Source: Tricholomella constricta
Lineage: Eukaryota > Basidiomycota > Agaricomycetes > Agaricales > Lyophyllaceae
Assembly: GCA_013368375.1 (NCBI GenBank)
Contig: JAACJP010000008.1
Coordinates: 1,116,001-1,180,000, forward strand
DNA: 64,000 bases
Direction of reading: 5' to 3'
Shown here: positions 47,068-59,864 of the stretch, in pieces
Layout of the letters: each line of letters starts with the position of its first letter
Numbering within the stretch: the stretch's first letter is position 1
Made by a program: the position numbers and the translations under genes
Notes under the pieces: generated by a model
Databases searched by the model: none
Told to the model about the DNA's origin: nothing
What the model saw: the letters and a program-made list of their open reading frames with translations, nothing else

Positions 47068-48045
47068 ACAGCAGTAGAACCGCACCATGTTGGCTCGTGG
47101 TATGTCCTCGGACACGTTGAGCACGGATAGACCAGGTGGCTGTTGTTGTACTTCCGATGGCAGGTGGAGGTAGTTGACGAACTATAGATTACAACAGAAT
47201 TTGTTGGAGAATAAGACAAATCATCAAGGTGATTTCGTAAATACTTGCTTAGCACATGTTTGAAACGACGTCCTCAAAGGCACAAGCTCCCTTGATAATC
47301 TTTCGACAATCTTTGAAATGTTTTGGAGCCAAAGCGGGCCGGATGCATATGGATAATAGCCAGATCAGAAAAGCTTCAGAGAGCAATCGAAGAAGAGCGA
47401 GAAAATCCCAGTCTGCCGTGAGGCCCAACAGCGCTCGACATTGATGTTTTTTTTTCCCATTTGCGCAAGGTAATCCAGTCAGGGTACATTATCGAATAGA
47501 GAGGTATGCGACAGGCGGGCTAGCAGTTAATAGAAACCATGACCCGCAAGTTAGCCGTCAGAAGCAGATCTAGAGAATTTGCTGCAGCCGATGGGATCTA
47601 TCAGGATCCATCTCACATCACATGGGCCATTTGCTGCCGTTTTGGAACTTCGTTCCAGGAGTGTTCCGTTGTTACCCAGGCTCAAGCTTTCGAAATCCTT
47701 CCATGTTCTGGCGTGCAGTGGCAATCGAAGGGGTCGAGATAGAAAAGCGGCCTACCACCTTCACTGAGTTCCTGGTTTCTCTTCACTTGGAGGCCTTTGG
47801 CCTCGATACAACTTACCGAATGCCCTGGACCGCCGGCGGAACATCAAGCCATCATTCCTGAAGGATTTATGTATAAGTATTCGCAAGCCCTGAAACTTGT
47901 CATTGGTTGGGCCTCCCGTCTTCTATAAGAGACCTTACTGTTGACCCTGCCTGGACGGCTCTTGAAATTCCGACAGTTCTCTGACAACAATTTGCTCGAC
48001 TGTTAATCTCCCTGCTGTTGAATAACTTATCTCCTCATTCCGGAC
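47068..48045. other. Intergenic region upstream of the SDR gene
   Basis: No supported gene. A tataag sequence near 47921 lies about 125 bp before the SDR start codon and could be its TATA element. Confidence 0.4.
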
Positions 48046-49383
48046 ATGCCTTTAAGCATGCCTTCGCCTTCCGATGCTTCGACTGCGCTCTTTGATCCCG
48101 ATCCTCCAGCATCATTCGCCCCGCCCCCTTTCGATCCAGCTAACATTTTCAATGTCGGTGGTCTTGTCGTCGTGATAACGGGTGGTGCAACAGGTGAGCA
48201 CTCGCCTAGAGTTGTAGCCTATGAGGATGCGGACTCACTTTCATGCGCTCGGGCCAGGGATTGGCTTAATGATGGCGACCGCCCTTGAAAGCAATGGGGC
48301 CATCGTGTACATTGTTGGTCGACGGCGCAACTTGTTAGAGAAGGCTGCCGAGGAACACAACGTATGCCTCTATTCCTATTTCCAAATTATCGCCACAGTT
48401 CCATTGTCATCCCCTCTTCCTTCTTCCCGACATACACCGGATATGCTGAAATACCTTGCAGAGATATGGGAACATCATCTCCTTGGAGTGCGACGTAACC
48501 AACCGCGACAGCTTACTCGCTGTGGCGGATGCCGTGAGAATCCGCCACGGATACATCGATCTCCTCATCAACAACGCTGGCATTGCAAGAAATCTGTACG
48601 CACATCCCTTACCATCACCGTCACCGACACAACCATCCTCGTTCACCGGTCCTCCTTCTCCACCCGCATCTCCATCCTTGGGACCGACAATACCAAATAT
48701 CAAAGCTTTCCAAAGTGCCCTGTGGGATACCGGGTCTCCAGAAGACTTTGCTGAGACATTTGCCACGAATGTCACCGCTGTATATTACACGACAGTGGCT
48801 TTTCTTGATCTCTTGCATCAAGGGAATGTTCGACAGCAGCGTCTCTCAGAGCCGTCTGGTTCTGGGATTCCACGACCACCATACCACTCTTCGCAAGTTC
48901 TCTCAGTGTCATCCTCAGGGTCTTTCCGTCTGGATCCTAAGATTCTCTCGCCATCTTACACTCTGTCCAAAAGTGCTTGCACACATCTCGGCAAGCTTCT
49001 CGCCAACCTATTGGCGCCCTGGGGTATACGAAGCAATGTCCTGGCACCGGGAGTCTGGCCCAGTGGTAAGCTCTGGGCTTCGATTTTAATGTACCCTCTG
49101 CTTCTCACGTAGATGAAATCGATGCGCTTGTAGAAATGACGACAAACCCAATGCCAGACTTTAAGCTGGACCCAAATGCACTGGCTGACTCAATACCTCT
49201 ACGGCGGACTGGGACGGACGAGGTGTGTGGTAATGCTTATTCAGGGTGTCATGCTTGCTGAGCAACCCCCAGGATATGGCCGGCGCCATCTTATTTTTGG
49301 CCAGTCGCGCGGGAGCGTATGTAAATGGCGCGGTTTGGCTGGTCGACGGAGGTCGGGTCGGCACCGTCCCCAGCAGTTATTAG
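48046..49383 (+). CDS. Short-chain dehydrogenase/reductase with Pro/Ser-rich insert, 358 aa
   Basis: Exons 48046-48193, 48258-48361, 48462-49065, 49113-49222 and 49273-49383 (1077 nt). Marks in order: LVVVITGGATGIGLMMA (TGxxxGIG), GRRRNLLEKAA, LECDVTNRDSLLA, IDLLINNAGIARN (NNAG), NVTAVYYTTVAFLDLL, SVSSSGSF, SPSYTLSKSACTHLGKLLA (YxxxK) and a C-terminal DMAGAILFLASRAGAYVNGA with WLVDGG. After NNAGIARN an insert of about 30 residues rich in Pro and Ser (PLPSPSPTQPSSFTGPPSPP...) interrupts the usual loop. The substrate is unknown; relatives act on sugars, polyols and fatty-acyl compounds. It is unrelated at the gene-structure level to the SDR at 16.8-18.2 kb. Confidence 0.9.
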
Positions 49384-49674
49384 TTATACCCTCTAAGTCT
49401 ATGCCTTGCCGTACTTGTTATGTATGAGAGGACCTAATTTGTGAACCGGAGGCGATGGTTCCCGGGACCATTCATCAGGTGATATTTTTCGTTGGCACGT
49501 GACTGAGCATAGGATTGCAAACCATGTACCTGCCAGTTTCTTAAGCTCTTCATCTGTCGCCTTCCTGTTTTTTCAAACATCCTGTCTCGCAGATTCTTTG
49601 CTCAAGCTCTCCGTGGAAGTCTTAGAACTGTCCCTCTAGCCGCCTCAATACCCACAAAGAACAACTCATCCACC

Positions 49675-51013
<1,339 letters not shown>

Positions 51014-52635
51014 ACGTGGAATCATCACTTGCATTGGATTAGAGCTTGTGTATCAGTTTCGCGGATCATCTTCATCAATAGACTATAAGTAAGCAACGTA
51101 TTTTTCTCGTTTCTACTTCACGGTTCAGTCCCCAGTTTTTAGTTTGTATCATTACATATGTTTTTTGCAATCAATGCAAGGAAGGGATCAACATAACCGG
51201 TTTTTCCGACTGCGCCGCGGACAGCCTGCTGTTGCTGTCTTCCATGCTATCCCGGCCCTGACTTTGTGTCTCGCTTCGCGATTGACTTGTTCTGTCTCGT
51301 AAATGCTCTTGTTTTGCTCATGGTGATCAGCTGCAGCATGATAGGATCTTTAACCCGACATGTAGTGCGATATAGCTTTGGGTCTTCGGCGACGTTCCGC
51401 ACATTAGCTACCGGCCTGGAAAGTGCTCCTTCCCTTGAGTCCTTCAGTCCATGTGTTTGCCGTGATCGCCGTCCTCCCACCACTCATCTGGAATTGGACG
51501 CGATGAAAGAGCCGAAGCACTCAAAGACCTAAACCCGCCACAGATCAGGTGGGTAAGGATGAGGAACGAAGGGACGACCCGGCCAGCGGAATGTTTTTAC
51601 GCCGTTATAGACCCAGGTGCTCTGCTATCGTTGCCACGATTACAGGGTGATCAACTTGGCTGAATTGGAGTCCTTCCTCTATAGCCATGTGGAGCAGATG
51701 TCGACGAAAAGGAACGCATGCTCAACCCAGCCGCCCCACGGAGAGTGCACTGCTTTATATACTTCATTGGACAGCCAAACCTTTGGTGAGACTTGGAGCT
51801 TTTATTGCCCCATGGGACGTTGATCATGAGCAACTATTCTAAGAAGCTCGACACATCGGAAGGTATCGCTAAGGCCTCGCATTACGTTCTTCGCTTGAAA
51901 ATGTAAATTAAAAGAGCCTTTACCCAGGACTGACACAGTCACTCTGCCCATCCTGACGTATATTGTTTGAAAAGCATTCGCAGGGCAAACTGCGTGGATA
52001 TCCGATGCTCACCAATCCGGGCCGATAGTACGGGTGTTTGCAGTCCATATCTACCGTTGGTCCCATAATTTCGTGGCTGCAACTCATGCATCTCAAGCCC
52101 GACCAGGGAAACACTGATTCTAAGGATACCATCTGACACCAGATCCGATTCGGACCTGGCTTTGGGTTTACATTGAACTTTGCCATCGCTATCATTGCCG
52201 GAGCAGATATAACTGCGCCTCTGAAAGCCATGGAGGAATAACATTGGCATACGTGGCTGCTTTCACTGAGACTTCTAGCCGTCAATTTAATTCTTGACGG
52301 CTCATATTGTGATTATGTTCAAACAAGATAGACAGTGATTCCTATCGTTATATTTCCAGTGCTGTACTTATGGGAGTTTTGGGCGCTCAAGGCTGATATA
52401 ACAAGGCACTTGGTTGGCTTGTGGAAGAGGATGGAACGCTGCGCCGTCTTGAAGACTGATCACCACAAGTATCGACTACGACCCTTCGCGGAGTTCAGCC
52501 ACCTTTTGAAGGTCCGACACGGGTATTTCCGATACGATGCTTGGCGTTGCCTGTTGAACTAGTTCACGTACACGTCCTCATCATCGTTCTGTACCGTTCA
52601 TTCAACTCGCCTTTCCCTGTCAACGCCCGTACATT
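51014..52635. other. 1.6-kb intergenic region
   Basis: No supported gene. Short frames at 51266-51532 (+) and 51920-52285 (-) show no family motif. The final part is the promoter of the V-ATPase gene. Confidence 0.45.
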
Positions 52636-53563
52636 ATGTCAGATCTTTGCCCTGTCTATGCTCCCTTTTTCAGCGCTATGGTGAGTACCAGATGTTACTC
52701 TTATTCAGTGAGTGAAATTTGAATTTGAATTTGCGGGATTCCTAGGGTTGCACCAGCGCCATTGTCTTTACATGTAAGCCTCTTTGGTGTTAATAGAACT
52801 CAATGCGCCGTTCCGCGCGTTGTTGGGCTTCTTTGGAAACTGGTTATTGATTAGTTTGGACGCGGTCACAGGCATAGGAGCAAGGTATGTTTTTGTACGA
52901 CTGCGCACCTGCTGGCGCTCACATCCCTAATGAAGTTATGGTACCGCAAAGTCAGGCGTTGGGATTTCCGCAATGTCCGTTTTGCGCCCGGACTTGATGA
53001 TGAAATGTGTTGTCCCAGTCATCATGGCTGGTATTATTGCTGTACGTCCGGCTTTGCCTTTTGGCTGCCTCTCCACAAGTTCTGATGCCTCTTCAACTTG
53101 GTTTATAGATCTATGGTCTAGTCGTGTCGGTTCTCATTGCTGGTGACCGTGCGTAGCGCCCATCCTCTCCCTTTCGATGCCGACAGACAAACTTCGTGTT
53201 TAACAGTCAAGAGCGAAATGTCCCTTGCGAAGGGCTTCGTGCAGCTCGGTGCGGGTCTCTCAGTCGGTCTCGCAGGTCTCGCAGCAGGCTTCGCTATTGG
53301 AATCGTCGGAGATGCTGGTGTCAGGGGAACTGCTCAGCAACCCAGGCTCTTCGTTGGCATGGTCCGTAGCTTCTTCATCTGTTCTGAGCAACTTACTTAT
53401 CTTTGTTGGATGTGAACAGATTCTGATTCTCATTTTCGCCGAAGTCTTGGGTCTTTATGGTCTTATTGTTGCACTCATCATGAACACCAGTTCCGGGTCC
53501 ATGACAGTAAGTACGCACTACTGTCCATAGCGCCATGCTTACAATCGCTGACAGTGCGAGTAA
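52636..53563 (+). CDS. VMA3: V-type ATPase proteolipid subunit c, 160 aa
   Basis: Exons 52636-52680, 52746-52773, 52872-52884 (13 nt), 52936-53041, 53109-53148, 53207-53361, 53420-53506 and 53555-53563 (9 nt: two codons plus stop) sum to 483 nt. The protein starts [20 protein letters not shown] and has four hydrophobic helices. The second ends [20 protein letters not shown], the third holds [20 protein letters not shown], and the fourth contains the proton-carrying glutamate in [18 protein letters not shown]. It forms the rotor ring of the vacuolar/Golgi proton pump. The length equals that of yeast Vma3, and the intron-rich, microexon structure was solved by that similarity. Confidence 0.94.
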
Positions 53564-54239
53564 ATCTCCCGCTCCAACCGGAAAGGTCTAGGGAGCATGA
53601 GGAGACTCGAGTCAAGCAGGGAGTTATACCAGATTTGCCTCTCCATAATTGATGTGTACTCCCATCCGACCTTACATAGGCCACCCCGTGGTTACTGTTA
53701 ATTGCATCCTTTGCTTTGAGTCCTTCATCTATTGCATTCTGCGCTCGACTCTTCTTGCACAGGGTGGTACTCGGCCTAGACCTTCATGGTGAGCCCCCTT
53801 TCATTATACCGGCTTTAAAGCCACTTCGTTGAAGTCAAAAGTTGTCATGGATTGAATGATTATTCCTCACTTCGCAGCTGCCAACGGCGCTTCTCATTTA
53901 ATCAGATCAGACTTCGCGAAATCAAATCCCGGCATGTCGTTGTCTCTCCTCCATCTCCTTAGATGCTGATCATGAAGATTGACCTCTCTGCTGAACTACG
54001 GGCTTACGTGACGGCCTGAATCAAGATCTAACCCTCGTGACGAATGATGAATGTCAGTGCTGGCCATCTTTATAGCTCAGGCTGGGAAGTCGATTCCGAA
54101 CCGCCGTCGGGACTCTTCGATGTTCTGTTCGACCGGGTCAAAGACGTGAACCCATGCGATACGCCAGCTTGGTGTATCTACTTATGCACTGAATCTGCAT
54201 GCTTGCCATCCATCATGTCAAATGAATTTCCCTACTACA
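53564..54239. other. Intergenic region, no gene seen
   Basis: About 680 bp between the V-ATPase gene and the epoxide hydrolase pseudogene. Confidence 0.45.
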
Positions 54240-55690
54240 TTCCATCTCAAATTTACAACGCGCTGTGCAACATGAAGTCGACATCTCCGTACTTGCAGAC
54301 GAGCTTTAAAATGCAGGGGCCATGTATGGTGCCGCTCTACCAGGCGTTCGGCGCCTTGTCAACTGGTGGAGGAACGGATTGGAGGAAACACGAAGCTGAG
54401 AACTCAACGCCGAGCTGCCGCAATTCACCAGAGACCATGGTCAAAAATTTCCAGTCAGTGGGTATTCATTATGTGCGCAAGAGGAGCACTGTGAAGGGTG
54501 CCATTCCGCTGCTTTTCGTCCATGGGTATCCACGATACTTATTGATACTTTCGCGTAACTTTGCTGATAGGTAATTTCATTGAATTCACAATATTCTTCC
54601 GCTCCTCTTTCGCCACGCTACCCAAACTTCCATGTCGTTGCACTCAACCTTCTGGTTATGTCTTCTCCGCTGCTCCAACGTCCAAGGGACTTTGCGTTGA
54701 ATCAGTATGCTGAGGTCAGATTCGAAATCGATCAACAATCCCATGTTCTCACTGACTGACGCGTGGTGAAATTATGGCGCAGAAACTGACGTTGGCGTTG
54801 GGTTACGATAAATATGGTGCGCACTGATCAAGGCCTCGTGCGCTCCTTTACGAACGTCTGGCAGTGACCCAAGGGGGAGATTGGAGTTTCTTTGTCCGTC
54901 AATTTGCCCATCCTTCGTTTCTTGAGATTAATCTGAAGCCTTGACAGATTAGCCGCAAAATGGCCAGGCTCCATGGACCGAAACACATTAAGCCATGGCA
55001 TGCAGACTTTCCATGGCGAGTTTATGGTTGACATTGACTCTTGGTGGTTAACCCAGGCTACCTCCTTCTGATAGTATTTTCACCCCTGTCTATCATGCGC
55101 CCCCTGCTTCTGATTTCGCGCCTTATCTCGTGCCTTCTTTTCCTGGGGCACACCAAGGAAGAAAAAATGGGCCTAGAGTGCACCGCCCAATCTCGTACAT
55201 CTGGTCGTGGATACTTCGCTGTCCAGTCTACTCGTCCAGAGAGTTGTGATGATAAATTGACTGATCAGCCTGTTGGACTGTTGGCGTGGACTGATGAGAA
55301 GCTCGCAACGTCGTTTGCCGGCAGGGGTCCTTTCACGGACGACGAAGGGGCGCGTACATTTTTGCTCCAGGATTATTGAAAACTGATTTGTCCACGCGCA
55401 CACAAGTCCTGACCTGTCCTGACCTGGATATCGATCTACTATTTCTCGCGCGTCGGATCTGATCTGTTGCATCTCTACTTACATATCATGAATAAGTACA
55501 GTCCGATTCAGAGGGCCCAAATCTACTTGAGACGTTGGAACGCACCACCATTCCTCTGGCACTCATTTCCCGGAAGAGGCTGTCAACCTTTCACGAAGGT
55601 ACTGCAAATCTCATCGTGTCAATTCTACATAGTTGCCTTTGCAGGCTCAAGGTCCCAAACCTAGTCTTCGAGTCGGAGCAGAAAGCGGAG
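54240..55690 (+). pseudogene. Fully decayed epoxide hydrolase copy
   Basis: Nearly the whole EH gene can be followed in order, but across shifting frames and stops. The traces are a LADEL..AG.MYGA start, RLVNWW / DWRKHEAE, LNAELPQFTRD, GAIPLLFVHG, FHVVALNLL, GYVFSAAPTSKG, KLTLALGYDKY, VTQGGDWSFFVRQ, MARLHGPKH, SGRGYFAVQSTRP, QPVGLLAW, LTWISIYYFSRV, LERTTIPL and PNLVFESE, where it breaks off before the catalytic histidine. Several intron positions match those of the intact gene at 26.1-27.8 kb. Frameshifts, a missing HGWPG tryptophan (HGYP) and loss of the 3' end make function unlikely. Confidence 0.85.
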
Positions 55691-55880
55691 GTAATTTTGC
55701 TGCTAAACGAACTTGTTGGTTAGGGACCTGAGGAAAATATGCGGCCTGGGTGGGCTTGCACTCGAGATCTTCGAGGATAAGAATGGCTATACTTCGTAGA
55801 GACGGCATGTACAGAATTTTTTGAGATAGAAATGATTTACAGAGCAGAAGAGCAAGCGTATAACTTGAATGGCTAATGTC

Positions 55881-56103
55881 TGTCGGAAATTTCCGAGCCG
55901 GCAAATAACCTAATATAACTGACGCAATCCATTTAATCACGGCCCGGATTATGACCGGGGTCATGATCGTGGTTATGACCAAATATAACCAACACTCGCT
56001 GATTGCCATGCCGGTCATGATTGCAGTTGTGATCCAGATCATAACCTGACCGTGAGAATTATAATCGAGCTGGATTTCAAGCCGGGCCAGAAATTTCCGA
56101 CAT
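55881..56103. mobile_element. Small MITE-like inverted-repeat element, 223 bp
   Basis: Ends tgtcggaaatttccgagccg (left) and tgtcggaaatttctggcccg (right, reverse complement) match at about 19 of 22 positions. The interior has several related ggtcatgatc / ggttatgacc segments. No clear target duplication was found, so a non-mobile palindromic structure remains possible. Confidence 0.55.
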
Positions 56104-56175
56104 CCGAGTCGGCCGTGGGAACCGACGCGACCAAAATTTTCCACTGACCACGACCAAAGCTCCCTCTCAGCCTTA

Positions 56176-57552
56176 ATGACCTCTCGTAATGCCATCGATC
56201 CCAGGAGATTGGTAGGAGTGCATGCCGAGCGCGTCACAAACATATCGAGTACAGATTACCCCGGCCACTATCCTGATGAGGACAATTCATGGAACCTGGA
56301 GAAATTTCAAAAGGTGCGTCAGTCGAGTCGGCTCGGCGTCGTTCATCTGTTGACTGAGCATCATTTTTGCAAGGGTAGAATCTGAAAGTGAAGGTACAAC
56401 GCCTGTCACAGCGTTCAATAGAATTTGACCTTGTCGGGGTGGATGCATCAATCGCGAATGCATTCCGTCGAATACTTTTGGCAGAGGTGTGTCCTAATGG
56501 TACCCATCTTTAACAAGTTATTGCTCATCTGATTCTAGGTTCCAACTGTCGTCGTAGAGCATGTTTACGTGTGGGACAATACTAGTGTGATCCAAGACGA
56601 GGTCCTGGCACATCGCATTGGCCTTGTTCCGTTGAACATCGATCCGGCACTGGTAGAAATGCGGGACGGTACGTCCGGTTCATTGTTATCGTCCTATCGC
56701 ATTGAAGTGGAACTCCTTCCTTTAGCTACCAATCAACCAACTGACCGCAACACAGTTGTTTTCAAACTCCAAGTGGCCTGCGAACGCAACCCACACGCAC
56801 CAAAAAACAGCAAAAACCCCGCAGAACTCTACATAAATCACGAGGTTCTCTCTTCGCATCTAGTATGGGAGCCAGCCGGTGAACAGGAGGACGTCTTCGC
56901 GGCCAACCCACCTGCGCCGACGAATCCCAACATTGTGCTGGCGAAGTTAAGACCTGGCCAGGAGGTCGAAATGGAGCTGCATGCAGTGAAAGGTGTAGGA
57001 AAAGACCATGCAAAATATAGCGCAGTCGGTATGTCCCCTTTACATTCAGAATGATTGACGGAACGTTTTGTATGACACGAGTTTCCAGCGACTGCATCAT
57101 ACCGCCTTCTACCCCACATTGTGATAAAAAAGCCGATACCGCCTCACCTCGCCGACAAATTCCAAAAGTGCTTCGCACCGGGTGTGATTAATGTTCACCC
57201 GCTCACCAAGGAAGTAAGTGTCGACGAGCACAACATCCGCAAGGATACCGTCACCCGGGAGGTGTTACGGCATCCCGAATTCACGGATATGGTTGAGCTG
57301 AGCCGGATACGAGATCATTTCCTATGTGAGCTGAGCCGTTCCCACTGATGTTTTTCGACACATGCTGACCCCTGCCACGCGGGTGCGATAGTCAGCATTG
57401 AGTCAGAAGGAGCATACGCGCCTGAACGCCTCCTGCCGGAGGCAATTCAAATTATGCGGGACAAAATTGCGAATCTTCGTAAAGCGGCGGAGGCGCTGCT
57501 ACACGCGGATGATGCGGCCGGCGATGGGGATGTGCAAATGGCTAGCGTGTGA
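56176..57552 (+). CDS. RPC40: RNA polymerase I and III subunit AC40 (Rpc40/RPAC1), 377 aa
   Basis: Exons 56176-56313, 56379-56486, 56539-57028, 57089-57325 and 57392-57552 (1134 nt). The alpha-like dimerisation domain is evident: [40 protein letters not shown] and [17 protein letters not shown]. Later conserved parts are [36 protein letters not shown] and [21 protein letters not shown]40 pairs with AC19 to form the platform on which Pol I and Pol III assemble in the nucleus. The length fits the fungal family. The ATG at 56176 gives [20 protein letters not shown], matching the usual start. Confidence 0.95.
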
Positions 57553-57990
57553 GGTGTATTTCTTGTGTTGTGAGATGTTGAACTTTCCTAGTGAGAAATT
57601 TGGTGCGATTGGCTCATGCTTTGGTCAATGCTTGAAGCCTGAGCGCCCAGTATCCACTGGATCAGGACGGCCGTTGGGGCAGGGGTTGGTTGCTTGAGCT
57701 ACTAATGCGGGTCCTCCCAATATCAAAAATGTTTGCTCTACACGGATTAACTGCGACGCTTTGTGGTCTTGTACAATGAATGCTGATGTGTGGCTGCGGA
57801 GTCAAAAAAAATCAATTCATATGGAGGAACATCCTTCCGACTGGGTACACCTTTCCGACTGTTTACAACATCTACGTTGATCCATTGGAACGATGCCCTG
57901 GTATAAGTTGTAAATATCGATAATCCAATGGTCCAGAGGCAAAGACTAAGAAGTATGTTGTCCAGGTTGGCGGTTCTCCTAATGATTCAT
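57553..57990. other. Convergent 3' flanks of RPC40 and GH16 gene A
   Basis: About 440 bp with no coding signal. Confidence 0.5.
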
Positions 57991-59511
57991 TCAGATAAAC
58001 AGTAAAGCCACGCCTCCGAGAACGAGCGAGAGCCTCAAGGCTCTTGTATCGTATTTCATTGCCGCGGCGTCATTTTTAGCTGTGCCAGTCTGCGTAGCGC
58101 CATTTCCGCTGGTGGTGTTCGTGCCTCCATCGACGACATTGTTCGGGCTGTCGCTACTGTATATACGCACGGACGCAACCTCAAAGTAGGCTGTGGCGTA
58201 GTTCGACCCGTTTCCGATGACATAGTCGGTGTAGCATTTGCCGCTGCACGTTTGCGGGAAGATAGAGGGCGCGGCGGCAAAGTCTGACGACGTGCGGCGT
58301 TGGATGACCTGAAAAGCGGAAATCGATACTCATGGAACTCACCGCCACACAGGGTGATATCAAATATCAGGTTTTGAGGCTCGAAGAACTTGTCCATCGG
58401 GCAGCCTGTTGACGGCCAGTTGCCGACGGGCGTTCCGAGACTCGAGGTGTCGACAGCTTTGGTGTTGGATGTGACAGAGTTGGGCACGCTTGCACGCGGG
58501 AAGAACCAGATTCTGAAGAGATGATTTAGCATGTCCGCCACAGCTAAAATGCATGGGCCTACTTACGAGATGCCGCTCGCGGCGAATTCGGTTACAAACA
58601 CGCCTCCACCTGCAGCTGCGAAAGCTTGTCCATAAGAGGCCGTGTTCCCGTCAGAAACAATACATCCTTGATTATTGTTCGACAGGTGCGAACAGTCCGT
58701 TGACTGCTGCGAGGAAGAAGAAGCTTGCGATGGATTAACCACCGTACAGCCGGGTAGGGTATGTAGTCCCATTTGATTGTGGGTCATGAGGTTGACGCCC
58801 TCAAAAGTGTCGATTTCTCTACGTAAAAGTATAGTGTGAGCTCCTTCCAGTGCGTGGCTTTGAACGACACGGGCTTACCCTCCCGTTGGCCAGTTGGGGG
58901 ATTGAGACCACCTGTTGACAGAATGTGTCAAATAAAAAAAGTTTGAGCTCGTTAGGATGTGGTGTACCATGCAGGCCAAACTGAGCACTGCACACGAAAT
59001 TAGAAATGGAGATGCCAGCCGCAATGCAGTCGGATACTCACTCCGTAAGGGACATGTAGCATATCGGCAACCCAGACACTTCCGACTCCATAGCGATCGT
59101 TCGATGTGATCCGGACTGTATTTCGCTTTTCATTGAATGGTACTGTGGACGTATTGTCGACCTTGATTACGGCATGGTTGGTGGTGGGATCAACAAACGC
59201 GAGTTTGGATGACGCGGCGACGGAGGCAGACACGAAACTTGAGTAGAAGGCCCATCAAAATCTGGTGGAGTAATGTCCACAGTCAAATTTCACGCACATG
59301 GTGTCTCCGTTCGTGAGGTTATCGACTGTTTCGCGGTGTCAGAGGAAAGACCAGTCTTCAAACATTAGAGCGCACAATGATCATAGAAAGTCCAATCGTC
59401 AAAGAACGTCGAGCCGGCGTGCTCTTTTACAAGATTATAGGTGGTTGCAGCAACAGGAGAAAAGGGCGGGAGGCATGTAGCAAGGACGGCAAGGAACGCG
59501 GAGGCCCGCAT
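57991..59511 (-). CDS. GH16-family cell-wall glycosidase, GPI-anchor candidate (copy A), 375 aa
   Basis: Exons 59511-59376, 59325-59298, 59237-59042, 58987-58968 (20 nt), 58911-58879, 58818-58567, 58512-58343 and 58283-57991 (1128 nt). A signal peptide (MRASAFLAVLATCLPPFSPV-AA) is followed by TTYNLVKEHAGSTFFDDWTF, AFVDPTTNHAVIKVDNTSTV, NTVRITSNDRYGVGSVWVAD and WPAWW. The active-site motif is EIDTFEGVN (ExDxxE). A second conserved block reads IWFFPR...GNWPSTGC. The C-terminus is Ser/Thr/Asn-rich and ends in a hydrophobic tail (LSLVLGGVALLFI), suggesting a GPI anchor. GH16 enzymes of this laminarinase-like group act on beta-1,3/1,4- or beta-1,3/1,6-glucans of the wall. Confidence 0.9.
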
Positions 59512-59864
59512 TTTCAGCCCAATAATTTCCAGTAAGTTCCTAAGCAAAGCAGAAGCTGGTGGGAGAAAACAAGGACGGTGCGCAGCCTCGTTGTAACCCA
59601 GGATATAAATATCGCAGCAAACAGTCCGTGGTGGCCGGGATTTCCACGCGTCCAGCAGGAAGAGATGAATAGACGTGAGCGTCCTCAGTCCTACGACAAG
59701 GGTCAAAGTGACATAACTCTAAAGACTCGAGGGCATGGCAAGCTGGCAGTGGAGGAGGAGGAAGTGTGCACGGTCCTCAGTTGGAACAAGGCCATGGCGA
59801 ACACCCAAAACTCCAGTGCACGTGGTTCGCCCTATAAACGGCAACGCGCAAGTACACCTTCGCA
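59512..59864. other. Intergenic region between the tandem GH16 genes
   Basis: About 350 bp holding the promoter of copy A and the 3' end of copy B. Confidence 0.5.
59600..59612 (-). promoter_or_regulatory. Possible TATA box of GH16 copy A
   Basis: On the minus strand gatatttatatcc lies about 95 bp before the start codon at 59511. Confidence 0.4.
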
